From Tetragonia tetragonoides (lineage: Eukaryota; Streptophyta; Magnoliopsida; Caryophyllales; Aizoaceae): DNA of 64,000 nt. The position numbers and the translations under genes were made by a program. Positions 48,701 to 59,313 of the stretch are shown here, one piece after another. A model generated the notes under the pieces. That model ran no database searches. It worked only from the letters and a program-made list of their open reading frames with translations, and was not told the origin of the DNA. The first letter of the stretch is position 1. Every line of letters begins with the position of its first letter. The stretch is from contig CM076148.1 in assembly GCA_038025085.1 (NCBI GenBank), positions 1,552,501 through 1,616,500 on the forward strand, read 5' to 3'.

Positions 48701-51700
48701 AGAATTACAACTTCAAACAGCAAAATAGAGATAAATTTAATGCAAACAGAATACTGATTTCCACAGGATACTCCTGTTATATTTCTTTTGAAAGATATTC
48801 AGCAAACAGAACAAAAAAAGACAATAGTTTGCAGAGCCAACTTTGATTTGAGTCCAAGTGAAAAGAAAGCGTCTTTACTAGAAAGGGAAATGGTGAAACA
48901 GAGAGAATCTGTTACGATCCAATTGCAAGGTATGTGACTTGAGTCCCACATTGCTCATATGGGGGATTGATATGGAGGTTTATGAGCTCTTCCATCCTTT
49001 GAGATAGAATATTCAGTTACTCGGCTTCTATTTGAGATTATGGTTCCTTCACATCTTTTACCGAATTTAAAGGAAGACAAGGCAAATGACACTGAATGAG
49101 AAAGATATCCAAACAGCAAAACAAGGAAGAATATGCTAGATATCTTAAACCATCTTTGCGTTAACACCACGTGATAAGAAAGCAACTTCATCGGCAGAAA
49201 CAGCATGACTAGAATAAGCGAGAAAGAAGTCATTGCACAAAATGGAGGAGATATAGATTATGGGGTGAAGAATAAAGCATATAAGTAACAATCCACCATA
49301 GATATGATTGCTAGAGTTACCATTTTGATAACTACTTTCACATTGGAAACCACAGTACTTCAGTTCTATTTTTGATATAGTTTACTCTCACTAATAACCT
49401 GCTGATTTAGAAAACAACTGCCCAATTTGAATACTTAACCAATTAAGTACTTCCATACAAAGCAGCAAAATGTGTGCTGTGAGACATGATAGGGCAGACC
49501 AAGAGAATCTTTATCAAAGCATGCAACAAAGCACACAGATGCAACTAAAGAGGGGCACACAGTTACAAATTGTATGAACCCCAGCCATCAGCCTAGGAAA
49601 CAAAACAGCCCAAAAATAAGTGGAAAACCAGACTAGAAAGTGGTGAATTCAGGTGGAGAGCACAGATAAAAGTAACAAAACACAGTGGCACAGTGCCAAT
49701 ACCGCAATCCACTCATATCCACGTCAAGGATGCAAAGGATAACGCACCTCAACGACATTTACATATATTAATGATCATGTCAGCTTCAACAGTTAAAACA
49801 AAGTAAAAAAGAAAAGGAAGAGAGAGGGTCATGCAGCCAGGCATTACATCAGCAAAAGAAATTCCTGCACATTAGTTAACAAGTTACTACCTGATGCTCT
49901 GATTTGCAAGGTAAAAAACGCTGTTGGATAGCTTTCCAATCATTGTTGTATTCCATGATCCCCATTGCAAGCAACCTAGAAATCAGCCTCCAATGAATAA
50001 GATAAAATAAACTCCATCACATCATGGACATCTGCTAGAAACATTTCTAGTTTGTCCTTATCCTACACACTACAAGCACATACTTTGTAACAGATGATGT
50101 ACAAGAAACATGACTAAAAGATGTCAAGGGAACATCTGGCCCTAAAAGTAGAAGTTAAGCCATTTAACAACTCTGTATAGGAAGTAAATTGTCACATTTC
50201 CCTATATTTGCTTGCTCTGTAGGCTGGAAATAAAAACACTGGCACAAGTTTTCCTTAGGTGTGATGTACTGCAAAACGCCAAAACCGTTAGCGTAAATTG
50301 TTTGGTGTGCATAGTGACCCCTGGGTTTGCGAATCTACTGAAAGTTCCTGCACATATCTCTTTTAGGTTTGGGAAGAGGGTAGGAGCATTGTTGGCATCA
50401 TGCTGTTCTGGCAGTGTTATGGTGCATCGGGCTTGAGAGAAATGCATGGGTCTTTTCTGGGTCTTCTACCTCTCCTGATGCACTTAGACATAGTTACTTA
50501 TCTAGCTTCATTTGGTCTAGAGAAGCGGTGGCCTGTAGGAATTATGCTTTTAAAGAATAGGGAAAGCGCCATATGAAACTAACATTTCTGGCCAAGATAA
50601 CACGCTAGCAAAGAAAAGGAAACTTACACGTCTTCACTATCTGTGAATAGAACTCGGTTCGCAACAGCAGACAAGGGAGCCTTGCGAGGGAATAATGATG
50701 GATTAAACAGTGAAAAAAAGGGCTGAGCCAGTTTAGCAATTTGTCTGGGGACCAAGGCGACAGATTGCTTGGTACGTTCAACAAGCATAGCAGCCAATGT
50801 TTTCTTAGGTACATTAGGATTCGGTAATACAGCACTGGCATCCTGTGGACTTGGGACATCTCCTTTAGAAATGTTGCAATTTACTTCAGCGAAAGGAGGA
50901 CAAATAAGGGGAAAAAGAGGTTGCTTTTCCAAATAGTTATTAGTAGTTTCCACATAACGCCGTTGATGCTCTCGTACAGCTGAAATAAAAAGAAAGAAGA
51001 AAATAAATAAGAAACTACAAACCACAACAAAGTAACAAAATTGACTCCTAACCAAGCATTTGAAGAGCGCTCTGTTTCAATAGGCTGTCCAATAACGTAC
51101 CATTTGAAACGTCTTCAATATACCTTCCAACTAACTTAAGTGATGCAACATCCAAAACTGATAGTACAGGACCACCTACAGACATCAACCATCTACAGCC
51201 CTGAATAAGGCAACCAGCACCTCCTTAACAAAATGGTCATATCTTCTATCACAAAACAGCAGGCTCTCATAACCTTGAGATTTACAACTGGAAGAAGAGA
51301 TGTGTACCTGATCACCATTCTCTTGAGATGATGCACCCGATTCCTCTACTGGTATACATGTTTTATTTTCATCTGATACTGACGGATGGACATATGGTGA
51401 AAGAAAGCAAGAACTTGGGTAAGGTGCTTTTCTCCAGGCTAGTACTAGGTCACGCTTGTGAAGCAGTTCTGACAGTAGGCCCTTAACTTGAGATGCAACA
51501 TGCTGACGAGACGGCTCAAGCACAGAAAGGGAGTATATTTGAATGAGGAGCTGCACATGTTCATATATTAAGTAATATAGCTGGCCTATCTGATGAGGCG
51601 TGAATCCATTCCAGAGATGATCTTGTGCACATGAGGGGAAGTGAGGAGAAGCCTCAAGCGTCCGACATGTAGCACCCATAGAAGGAATGGATGTAGCAGT

Positions 51701-52636
51701 TGCCGTTCGCGTTACTGGTAACAGTGGACGTAACTGCCTCTTTCCTTTCTCTGTAAGCTTCCTTTTACTTTGGACATTAACTTTTTGGCGTCTATTTCGC
51801 CTCGTCTGAGGACGTCGACTAGATCTCACAAACTCCTTATCATTATTAGATGTCATCATGCAATCATCAACATCACTCTCAAGTGCTTCTTCAATTTCAA
51901 TCTCAAAATCAGCATCATTATCTTCATCATCATCCTCGTCATTACCCTCCAGATTCTGCTGATCATCCCCATTTCCACACTGCAAAACGGCTGCAAGAAA
52001 TTTCCTATACTCCTCTTCCTCATCAACATTTTGAAAATCATCGTCGTCATCTGTTTCTTGGAGAAAAGTCTCCAACTCATCCAGCGTAAAACCAGCAAGA
52101 GAATACCGAGCTCTAGTACGCTTGCAGATAGAATCCTCATTGTCCAAATCAATGATGGGCTTCCTGGAATTAGTCACTGTTATTTGTGCATCTGGAGCAT
52201 CCTCAACAGCATCAGTCCCACTGCTCAAACCATTCTCTTTCTCTTGAGTGATTCCATTTTCTTGCCCTGAAATCGAAAGTGAACCAATCTTCTTATGCTT
52301 CTCATCATATGCCCCCTCATGGGTAACATCAGCTCCCTCATCCTTAGTAACACCAACATCACATCCTAGAAAATCACCAGTTAGCTTAGGTAGAAGGCGG
52401 GTATCCGAAGGCGTGGAAGTACCACCATGATTGTCAACCTCATCAGCATCCAGTCCCTCCACGTCAGAGCTCAAGCTTGAGCAAGCTTCTTCTGAAGGAC
52501 TCCCTTTCAGGAATGGATTAAAATCCACATCCTCATCCTCATCCTCAGATTCGCCTTCTGTAGGCTCCAACTCTGCTGCATTACTTGCACCAACAACAGA
52601 ACCATTTTCATCCGATTCCGGAGCCATCCTAACCAC
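40724..52636 (-). CDS. GON4L-like SANT/Myb nuclear protein, nine coding exons, about 1412 aa
   Basis: GON4L-type proteins are nuclear transcriptional regulators. Exons (minus): 52636-51308, 51200-51053, 50979-50628, 49975-49891, 45513-45457, 44462-44403, 44288-44067, 43423-41864, 41149-40724; all junctions are GT...AG and in phase. The N-terminus is highly acidic ([17 protein letters not shown]), followed by [20 protein letters not shown] (about 172-215) and Asp/Glu runs. Middle: [20 protein letters not shown] and [18 protein letters not shown]. The SANT/Myb-like region spans exons 3-5: [44 protein letters not shown]. Then come [15 protein letters not shown] and [17 protein letters not shown]. 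Exon 8 has an acidic end and a basic KRKVS; the C-terminus is Ser/Arg/Lys-rich. Orthology is from remembered motifs; the second Met (52627) is an alternative start. Confidence 0.85.
45546..45561. repeat. Target-site duplication of the RTE-type LINE, left copy
   Basis: The 16-base AATACCATGTCTATTA matches 48310-48325 exactly and directly borders the element's CAA-rich (complement TTG) tail. Confidence 0.88.
45721..45762. repeat. Homopolymer T42
   Basis: Forty-two consecutive T on plus, between the SINE-like tail and the LINE coding remnant. Confidence 0.95.
45943..48258 (-). pseudogene. RTE-type LINE polyprotein remnant: endonuclease end and reverse transcriptase
   Basis: The frame 48258-46030 gives the end of the endonuclease ([27 protein letters not shown]), a linker ([20 protein letters not shown]), and a reverse transcriptase ([94 protein letters not shown], catalytic FADD in [10 protein letters not shown]) ending [11 protein letters not shown]. 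Two in-frame stops interrupt it, after GDAS near 47930 and after KDEAG at 47548. A frameshift near 46060 moves the end ([27 protein letters not shown]) to another frame. The length and motif set fit RTE elements with a missing 5' part. Confidence 0.88.
48310..48325. repeat. Target-site duplication of the RTE-type LINE, right copy
   Basis: Exact copy of the 16 bases at 45546-45561, on the 5' side of the minus-strand element, preceded by a partial extra copy of the target (about 48290-48309). Confidence 0.85.
48326..49890 (-). other. Rest of GON4L-like gene intron 4
   Basis: This intronic stretch between the RTE LINE and exon 4 contains no recognisable exon or element. Small open frames here are not supported by any motif. 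Confidence 0.5.
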
Positions 52637-55048
52637 AGGGAAAATATCACTAGAGTGGATTTAAGTTCTATGGGTCTCAGTGCACGAAACCCTAAAGGTA
52701 CCCAGCTGGTCACAATCCTAACCAAAACTAAGTTCAGTAAATGGGTTTACAAGTTGCAATCATACCGCAAATCAATATCACAAATATATAGCGCCACAAA
52801 AATACTCTTAATTTTTAGCCCATATGCAAAATTGCCTCAAATTACCCATAAATCTGATAAGAGAGAGTTAAGCATGGTAACTAATAAGTGTAACTTTCAC
52901 AGCCACGATAATTATACAATACAACATGATTAGCAAAACCCAAATGCAATAGCAAAATTAACAATTGAAAGATACAAACTTTATTGAAGTTCATAAGTAG
53001 AGATAAGCGAACTCACCAATAGAACCCTAGAACATGAAATGCTTGAACTTCTGCCAAACGCGCCACAAAAATAGTATTCTAAAGTGATCAATTTGAAACG
53101 CCTTTCTTTCTTGGTTGATTTTTCTCTCTCCTCCCGCAACTCGTGCAGATATCAATTTGTCTACATCCAAATACGAGTCCAATTTCAGTATTTTCTTTTT
53201 CTCCCATTTCAAGGAAAGATTATGGTTGGTTATGGACAACTTTTTTGGGCCGTTTGGTTCAAAAACTGGTATAGGTTTGGGATAATGAAGAATCAAACCA
53301 CACTTCGATTTAGAATCAAAAATTCCCAATTTTAAAATTCAAGAGAAGAATGTTACTTATGTGAGAACCTCCATTTTCATGGTGGCAATTTTCATTCATA
53401 AGAGTCGTCTTCGTCTTGAGAGAAAGTAGTGATAGTTCTGGCGTTTTTTAGGGTCTTCTATCTCGCTTTCACAGAATTTGTAAATTTACATTTACACATG
53501 TGATATTAATTAATTAATGAGGCGTGATCTTAGCCATTAGATTTAGGTATTCAACGGTTGTGATCAGTTTTCATAGTGCTCATTTTTTATTTATTTTTAA
53601 GGAAAGTTTTCATAGTATTCGCAAAAAGTGATAATAGAGTATTTCACAATATATGATTCTGATTATATTGATTGATTGACTCATTAATTATAGGTAAAGT
53701 TGTCAAATTAGCACTCCAAATCGCAAATGATCTGAAAAGAGGAAAAAATATATGAATAGATTGGATATGGCGTCATAGATGTGATTTATTTTCCCCGAAT
53801 TACCAAATTGGTCTTTTAAGTGAACACCCTTGGAGAAATTGGTCCTTTTAAAGACACTTGGGTCAATATGGTCCTAGAAATTGAAATTTTGTACAGATTC
53901 CCACTGAAAACCAAGTTCAATGAGAGTCTTGAGCAAGAAATATCTTTGGGGGTATTTTCTTAATTTTTTCCTATTTTTCCTAATTACCCTAAGCATTTTA
54001 TTATTTCTTCCATTTCCTTTTCTATTTATTTCATTTTCCATTTTCCCCTCTCTCTTGTCCATGACTCTACCCCCACCTCGCCATCCCCACCCGGCCACTC
54101 CCACCCCCACAGCCCACCCCACCGGAAGTCCTCACCATCCACCTCTTCTCTCTCCTAGGTTAACAAGTTGGGCACCTTCAAATTAACTCAAAATTAATAA
54201 ACTAACTAACTCAGTCAGCTACAATTTGATTGATTCCAAGTCAAAGACAATGGCAACCTTATTGAACCAGATGTGAATCAATACGAGCTCATATCAACTC
54301 AAAGAAATGCAATAATTTATAGGCTGCTCATACCCAATATGTAAATGCAGCAAGAGCTATTATAATCAAAACAATTAACCAAATATTAAGGGGAAAAATC
54401 GAAAAATGATTTCTGCTAAAGTTGCAACCCAAGTTCTATGATTAAGGAAACACCAAATTACAATGAAGCAAATATGGATATTAATATGTAGTAAAGCATA
54501 TACAATTATAGATGGAAAAAATGATAAAGCTCAAACCTTGAAAGTAAAACCCCAAATAAAACAGACCCACAAAAGAAAACTAAACAGGAACTTTGACTGA
54601 TTCAGTGCTTGATCAAGTAAAAGAGCATATAGCTAAAGCTCACCCTGTAAAACCTCTGAAAATTTTGGCAACATTTTGATTATTATTAATTAATTATTAG
54701 TCTCAACTTCCTCAAACTGAAGAGAGAGGAAGAGGTATGATGGTGATGTCGAGGTTGTTGATGGGGGTGATGGCAGTGGGCGGTGGGGGTGAGATGGAGT
54801 CGGTGGACAAGACACAAGAGAGAGGGGGGAAAGGAAAAAGAAAATTTTCGTGGGATATATGGTGAACAAATCTACACAGCCCACCCAAATGAGATTGATG
54901 ACCTGTTAAGGAAATGACGACATAACTAATTTTTTTAATCCGACAAATGGATTTATGAGGACATAAGTGAGTACGGACAAAGTTAAAAATTATGGACATG
55001 GGTTCAAATAATTTTCTAATTGTTTCTATTTAACGAAGAGTTAACCTT
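52637..55048. other. GON4L-like 5' flank and intergenic region
   Basis: The left end (52640-53150) should hold the 5' leader and promoter of the minus-strand gene. The sequence GGGCCGTTTGGTTC near 53248 resembles the terminus of many plant MITEs, but no partner end was found. A C-rich tract lies at 54068-54130. No gene is supported. Confidence 0.4.
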
Positions 55049-55390
55049 TTTTTTTTTTTTGAAAAAGGGGTAAAGATTTTCCATTGAAAAACCCCATGAG
55101 GGGAAAGAATTACAACTTGCGACTATTATACCGTCAACCTGATTTACATCTGCTTAAGGATATCCTCAGCTTTCTCTTTATACATGCCTATAAGTCTTGC
55201 ACACACATTATATTGTATGTGCCAAACAATATGTTTTATTGTTCTACCCTTCTGATTGAAAACCCTCTAGCTCATCTCTGCCCAAATTTCATACAATGTG
55301 GCAACAAACGTTGCTCTCCGCACTCGGTTTGGCATTGTGTTCCTGTTGCAATGCCGACTGAACCATCTTGATTCATGCCCAAAACTGAGA
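55049..55390 (-). mobile_element. LINE 3'-end fragment with poly(A)
   Basis: The plus strand has a T run at 55049-55062 and then the complement of a LINE 3' UTR. Upstream on minus the frame-broken translation reads like a plant LINE C-terminus (ATLYEIW-type, then RVFNQKxRTIKHIVWHIQYN and ARLIGMYKEKAEDIL, once small disruptions are allowed for). The element is short and decayed, and I saw no target-site duplication. Confidence 0.6.
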
Positions 55391-55795
55391 GTCCCTTTCT
55401 GAATACCCAGTCAACCTAAGATTTTACGCCACAAAGAAGAACATAGGTTGCATTCAAAGAACAATTAACTTTTAAATTAAGTAATAATCTAACCTAACTT
55501 ACCTTAACTTCTGTTTATAATTATACTTGATTCTTAAAAAGACAATGTTAATGAAAACTTCTCAACCTTTAGCATAAGGATTTATGTTACTTTCTTTATC
55601 GTCCCAAAACTGTTGTGCCTCGATGTTCACGTCCACATTCAGCTTATACATTTTCCTAACTTGTTTCACAAAACTCTTTGGATTTCGGATCAGAAACCGA
55701 TGCACTCTGAATTAATCTCTTAGCCTTATCAAAACAACGAAATGCTCTAGCGGGATCCTTCATTTGATACCACCCCAAACCGATTCTATATTGTA
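55391..55795. repeat. Direct repeat, copy 1 (copy 2 at 56529-56936)
   Basis: CTTTCTGAATAC, GTCAACCTAAGATTTTACGC, GTTAATGAAA and onward to CACCCCAAACCGATT match copy 2 over about 400 bases with few differences. Copy 2 has 9 extra bases in frame (GAATTCGATGAATTAATC against GAATTAATC), and copy 1 has one extra base (AAATCCAAAGAG against AAATCAAAGAG). Confidence 0.92.
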
Positions 55796-56159
55796 AAGTA
55801 GACGCAATTATATTGAAAAACCATTTAGCAGAGGTTGACCACTTCGTAGAAGTCGCGTGGGTCACCGTATCAGCTACCCAATGCCGAAGATCTTTTTGTT
55901 TCTCCCTCGATTCCAAGCCATTATTAACCCGATAAACACAACGATTCCAAAGGTCGAAGATCATGTCCCATAATTGATTATTCACCTTAGGAGTAAAGCA
56001 TTGAGGATGCTTAGAGCGCAATTCATATAAAATTGCACTCAATCGATTGAGGTCACCAACGTCCGGAGAAGGTTCATTATAAAAAAATTCTAAATCATTT
56101 AAAATCAAACATACCGTCGATTCTGCCTCAACTAGTATCTCAAATTCAATAAACTCCAT
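55656..56159 (-). pseudogene. ZIP4/SPO22-like TPR protein fragment 1, 167 aa, frameshifted end
   Basis: ZIP4/SPO22 is a meiotic TPR scaffold needed for class I crossovers. The ORF has NRLSAILYELRSKHP, QLWDMIFDLWNRCVYRVNNG, KDLRHWVADTVTHA and RIGLGWYQMKDPARAFRCFD. This follows the order LW...LWN.CV...LRH.(A)AD...GL.W...F..A..CF.KA of the ZIP4 N-terminus as I remember it; full ZIP4 is several times longer. One extra base near 55685 relative to the second copy causes an early end (KEFCETS); in the other frame it would continue as in copy 2. The upstream flank has a GA-rich leader (56160-56210). It could be a short lineage-specific gene or a truncated duplicate. Confidence 0.6.
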
Positions 56160-56528
56160 TAAGGAGAGAGAGGAGAGGTGTAGACTGAGAGAGAAAGGGT
56201 TTGCAATGAAGGTTTAGAAAATAGATCGAGAATTGATTAAATAGTAGGGGAGAGACTTGAGTATTGTCCTTCATAACTTGTATACCTTTTTAAGCACAAT
56301 GCTTTTTCCGTCCACGTTTTAGCTACCCGAAAGCGATCCGACCCGGAAACGACCCTAACCCAGGAGCTCTAGGTTAGGATTGAGTCTTTCTCAACCCAAA
56401 GCCGAAAGCGATCCGACCCGAAAATGACCCTAACCCGTTGCATATGAACCCGGAACTTGACCCATTTGACAGGTCTAACTACACTACTACTTCCTGAACA
56501 AGTCGTAACGGGCTCAACTGAGACGCCG

Positions 56529-56936
56529 CTTTCTGAATACCTAGTCAACCTAAGATTTTACGCCACATAGAAGAACATAGGTTGCATTCAAAGAACAGTT
56601 AACTTTCAAATTAAGTAATAATCTAACCTAACCAAACCTAACCTAGTCTAACTTTTGTTTATAATTATACTTGATTCTTAAAAAGACAATGTTAATGAAA
56701 CTTCTCAACCTTTAGCATAAGGATTTATGCTACTTTGTTTATCGTCCCAAAACCGTTGTGCCTCGATGTTCACGTCCACATCCAGCTGATACATTTTCCT
56801 AACTTGTTTCACAAAACTCTTTGATTTCGGATCAGAAACTGTTGCACTTTGAATTCGATGAATTAATCTCTTAGCCTTATCAAAACAGCGAAATGCTCTA
56901 GCAGGATCCTCCATTTGATATCACCCCAAACCGATT
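56529..56936. repeat. Direct repeat, copy 2
   Basis: Partner of 55391-55795, offset about 1140 bases, carrying the tail of the ZIP4-like ORF and its downstream flank. Confidence 0.92.
56705..56914 (-). pseudogene. ZIP4-like fragment 2, C-terminal part of the repeat
   Basis: This ORF (MEDPARAFRCFDKAKRLIHR, then SKSFVKQVRKMYQLDVDVNI and EAQRFWDDKQSSINPYAKG) is the duplicated end of the fragment at 55656-56159, in a direct repeat 1.14 kb away. The upstream part of the coding sequence is missing: similarity stops at about 56936, just before the plus-strand ORF at 56962. Confidence 0.65.
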
Positions 56937-56961
56937 AATTCAGGTATCGAATTCAAGTGCT

Positions 56962-57231
56962 TTGAAACATCAGGAGTGGTCTGACAAATTGGCCCATCAA
57001 AGGCAAATCTACAGAGAATCTTGCACTAACATGCGCTTTTATACCTATGATATTTTGGGAGAGACACCGTTAATTGAAATCAAAAGTGAAGCTGAAATGA
57101 AAACCGTGTGCGACATTCAGCACTATTCGGGAAAAGCGATAGACGTCCAAGTTCAAACTGGAGTACCTATGGAGGGCATTTTGCGTGTGCAAAAGTTCTA
57201 CAAACCCACTCATAGCCAGAATTTGGGTTAA
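56962..57231 (+). CDS. Hypothetical 89-aa ORF
   Basis: The frame reads MKHQEWSDKLAHQRQIYRES and later MKTVCDIQHYSGKAIDVQVQ, ending RVQKFYKPTHSQNLG. Balanced amino-acid composition without runs makes it more credible than its neighbours. The pattern of a short hydrophobic strand followed by IEIKSEAEMKTVCD is vaguely like the N-terminal part of MuDR-type transposases, but this is weak. I do not recognise the protein. It starts 26 bases after the end of the ZIP4-like repeat copy. Confidence 0.35.
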   Translation: MKHQEWSDKLAHQRQIYRESCTNMRFYTYDILGETPLIEIKSEAEMKTVCDIQHYSGKAIDVQVQTGVPMEGILRVQKFYKPTHSQNLG

Positions 57232-57419
57232 AGATTTAGCATGGTGAGTTTCTTTTGTCTTCTTTATTGGTTTAAATTTTGATTATACAATTTCTGGGTG
57301 TTGTTATTTCTGGGTTTTTTTTTTTATGGTGGGTTTGGGTAAATGAAGAAGGTGATGATCGTATAGTTTTTAGGGTTATGTAACCGGATTATAATTCTGT
57401 TCATGTACTGTTAAAGTTT

Positions 57420-57850
57420 ATTGGAGAATTCTTAGGAGAGTTTTGGGTTTTGAGGGTTTTGGGATTTTGTGTTTTGAGGGGTTTGAGGGGTTTGGGTATT
57501 GGGTTTTGAGGGTTTTGGGGGTTTCAAGATATGTGCAAGTTCAAGAATGCTCAATTGGTTTATATTTTTCTTCGATTGGAGAATTCTTGGGAGGGTTTTG
57601 GGTTTTGAGGGTTTTGAGGGTTTTATAATAATTCTCAAAAATATGTGCAAGTTCAAGAATGCTCAATTGGTTTATGTTTTTCTTTGTCTATGTAATTGAG
57701 TTATTTTTTGTGGATTGTTGGGATATTTTGGGAGAGTTTTCGGGAGGGTTTTGTAATAATTCTCAGATATGTGCAAGTTTAAGAATGCTCAACTGGTTTA
57801 AGTTTTTCTTCGTCTATGTAATTGAAGTTATTTTTTGTGGATTTTGGGAT
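57420..57850 (+). repeat. Imperfect tandem repeat, three units of about 120 bp
   Basis: ATGTGCAAGTTCAAGAATGC followed by TCAATTGGTTTA and a T/C-rich stretch occurs near 57530, 57644 and 57768, interleaved with GGGAGAGTTTTGGG / GGGAGGGTTTTGGGTTTTGA blocks. Open frames here (Gly/Phe-rich) are by-products of the repeat. Confidence 0.85.
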
Positions 57851-58121
57851 ATTAAGCTACAAGAAAAGATCCCTATCAGTTTGATTTCATGATTTGACTT
57901 CTATAGACGCACCTAAACCAACCCAACTAAATGATTGGCTGGTAAGGAAAAGATAACCAATCATCCATCCATTTCATGACTAGTCTTTCTTTACATGTTT
58001 ACTAGTATGAAGAAACAAGATGGCTAGTTTTGCTAAGACTTACTAAAATCAAACTTTAACAAGCATCATCATATAATTAATACCCAGTACTATACTAACT
58101 AACCAGTTCTGAGAGTCAAAA

Positions 58122-58532
58122 CTAAACAACCTTTTGATACTTAGGGGAAGAAATTAATGTAGAGCAATAATAATCCAAATTATTAATACCTCTCTTATTC
58201 CTAGGGGAATTATTACTACTAGAAGGGCTAATGGCAACTGGTGGAATTTCAGTGGATTCAAGTTGAGGAGGTGGGTGCTTCCATTGAGGGAATGGACCCG
58301 CTAAGAGTAGCATTTGGAGTAGCGGCCCTGCTTCCATCACCGCCTTCAGAAGGTTACCTTTTTCAGATAATGGGGGTATTTGCTGGCCAATGTGGTCGCT
58401 GTTTGCGATGGAAGACGGTGATGAGGTGGCCAAGGGCGGGTTAAGGAGTAGTGTGGGTGGTGGTTGTGGTTGTAAGGTAGGAGAATTAGTAGTATTAGTA
58501 GTAACACCAGCACAACAAGGGGAATATATCAT
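58122..58532 (-). CDS. Conserved plant proline-rich small protein, 136 aa
   Basis: The protein begins MIYSPCCAGVTTNTTNSPTL, passes a Pro-rich segment and then has the landmark KGNLLKAVMEAGPLLQMLLL followed by AGPFPQWKHPPPQLES and EIPPVAI. I remember the LLxAVxEAGPLLQxLLLAGPxPxWxxPPP block from uncharacterised plant proteins, where it lies near the C-terminus as here. The end is SPKYQKVV. No signal peptide, membrane span or enzymatic motif is visible, and the function is unknown. The frame is clean; the upstream flank was entered 42 bases away by the MITE at 58575. Confidence 0.65.
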   Translation of the reverse strand: MIYSPCCAGVTTNTTNSPTLQPQPPPTLLLNPPLATSSPSSIANSDHIGQQIPPLSEKGNLLKAVMEAGPLLQMLLLAGPFPQWKHPPPQLESTEIPPVAISPSSSNNSPRNKRGINNLDYYCSTLISSPKYQKVV

Positions 58533-58574
58533 GCTGCTTTCCTCTAGGTTGAAAAGTAGTTTCTTGTTGTGTTA

Positions 58575-58745
58575 GGGCATGTTATTTTCAACTGGTTTTC
58601 AGTTTTGTCCAGTTTCGCCCAGTTTTGTCCAGTTACCAGTTATAATATCCAGTTTTGTCCAGTTTTAATAATAATGATAATAATAATAATCTACTCAAAA
58701 AAATGTAAAAAATAAAAATAAAATAATAATAATAAAATAAAAATA

Positions 58746-58801
<56 letters not shown>

Positions 58802-58926
58802 GACTAATAGTATATATTAATTTTTAAAATAATAATAATGATAGTAATATTATTACTATTAATAATAATATTATTATTAGTAGTAGTATTATTAATCATT
58901 ATTATTATTATTATTATTATTAATAC

Positions 58927-58960
<34 letters not shown>

Positions 58961-58983
58961 ATAATAATAATTATTATTATTAC

Positions 58984-59018
<35 letters not shown>

Positions 59019-59025
59019 GTATTAC

Positions 59026-59122
<97 letters not shown>

Positions 59123-59310
59123 AGTGAAAATTAAACAATTTTCAATTTTCCAGTTTCTCCCAGTTTCTCCCAGTTGCTCCTAGTTTCTCCCAGTTTGACC
59201 CAGTTTTCCCCAGTTACCAGTTAGACTTCCCAGTTTTGTCCAGTTTCTCCCAATTTTGTCCAGTTTCTCCCAGTTACCAGTTTCAGTTTCCAGTTGAAAA
59301 GAACGTGCCC
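58575..59310. mobile_element. PIF/Harbinger-like MITE, 736 bp, TTA target duplication, TAA/TTA core
   Basis: The left end GGGCATGTTATTTTCAACTG and the right end, read inverted, GGGCACGTTCTTTTCAACTG differ at two of 20 positions. TTA flanks both ends (58572-58574 and 59311-59313), matching the 3-bp target preference of PIF/Harbinger elements. Inside both ends are many CCAGTT / CCCAGTTT subterminal repeats (58597-58660 and 59150-59295). The centre (58674-59120) is almost only TAA repeats on the left half and TTA repeats on the right half. There is no transposase. Confidence 0.85.
58674..59120. repeat. Giant trinucleotide microsatellite, (TAA)n turning into (TTA)n
   Basis: About 450 bases of nearly pure AAT/TAA then ATT/TTA triplets with a few interruptions (for example 58801-58830 and TAGTAGTAG at 58877). 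The change of strand in the middle makes it a large imperfect inverted repeat. Confidence 0.95.
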
Positions 59311-59313
59311 TTA

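Noticed and set aside
51185..51240. Apparent end of the GON4L-like ORF at ...FRAVDG stop
   Set aside because: The open frame runs through a real intron. Splicing from GATCAG|GTACAC (51307) to TTATTCAG|GGCTGT (51200) restores [13 protein letters not shown] in frame.
51770..52270. 166-aa plus ORF rich in Ile
   Set aside because: Antisense of the acidic Asp/Glu runs of GON4L-like exon 1.
53230..53300. GGGCCGTTTGGTTC, resembling a MITE terminus
   Set aside because: No inverted partner or target duplication found nearby.
57443..57699. ORFs with MGFEGFG repeats
   Set aside because: By-products of the GGGTTTTGAGG repeats at 57420-57850; no independent support.
58838..59134. 98-aa Ile-rich ORF
   Set aside because: It is the translation of the TTA microsatellite.
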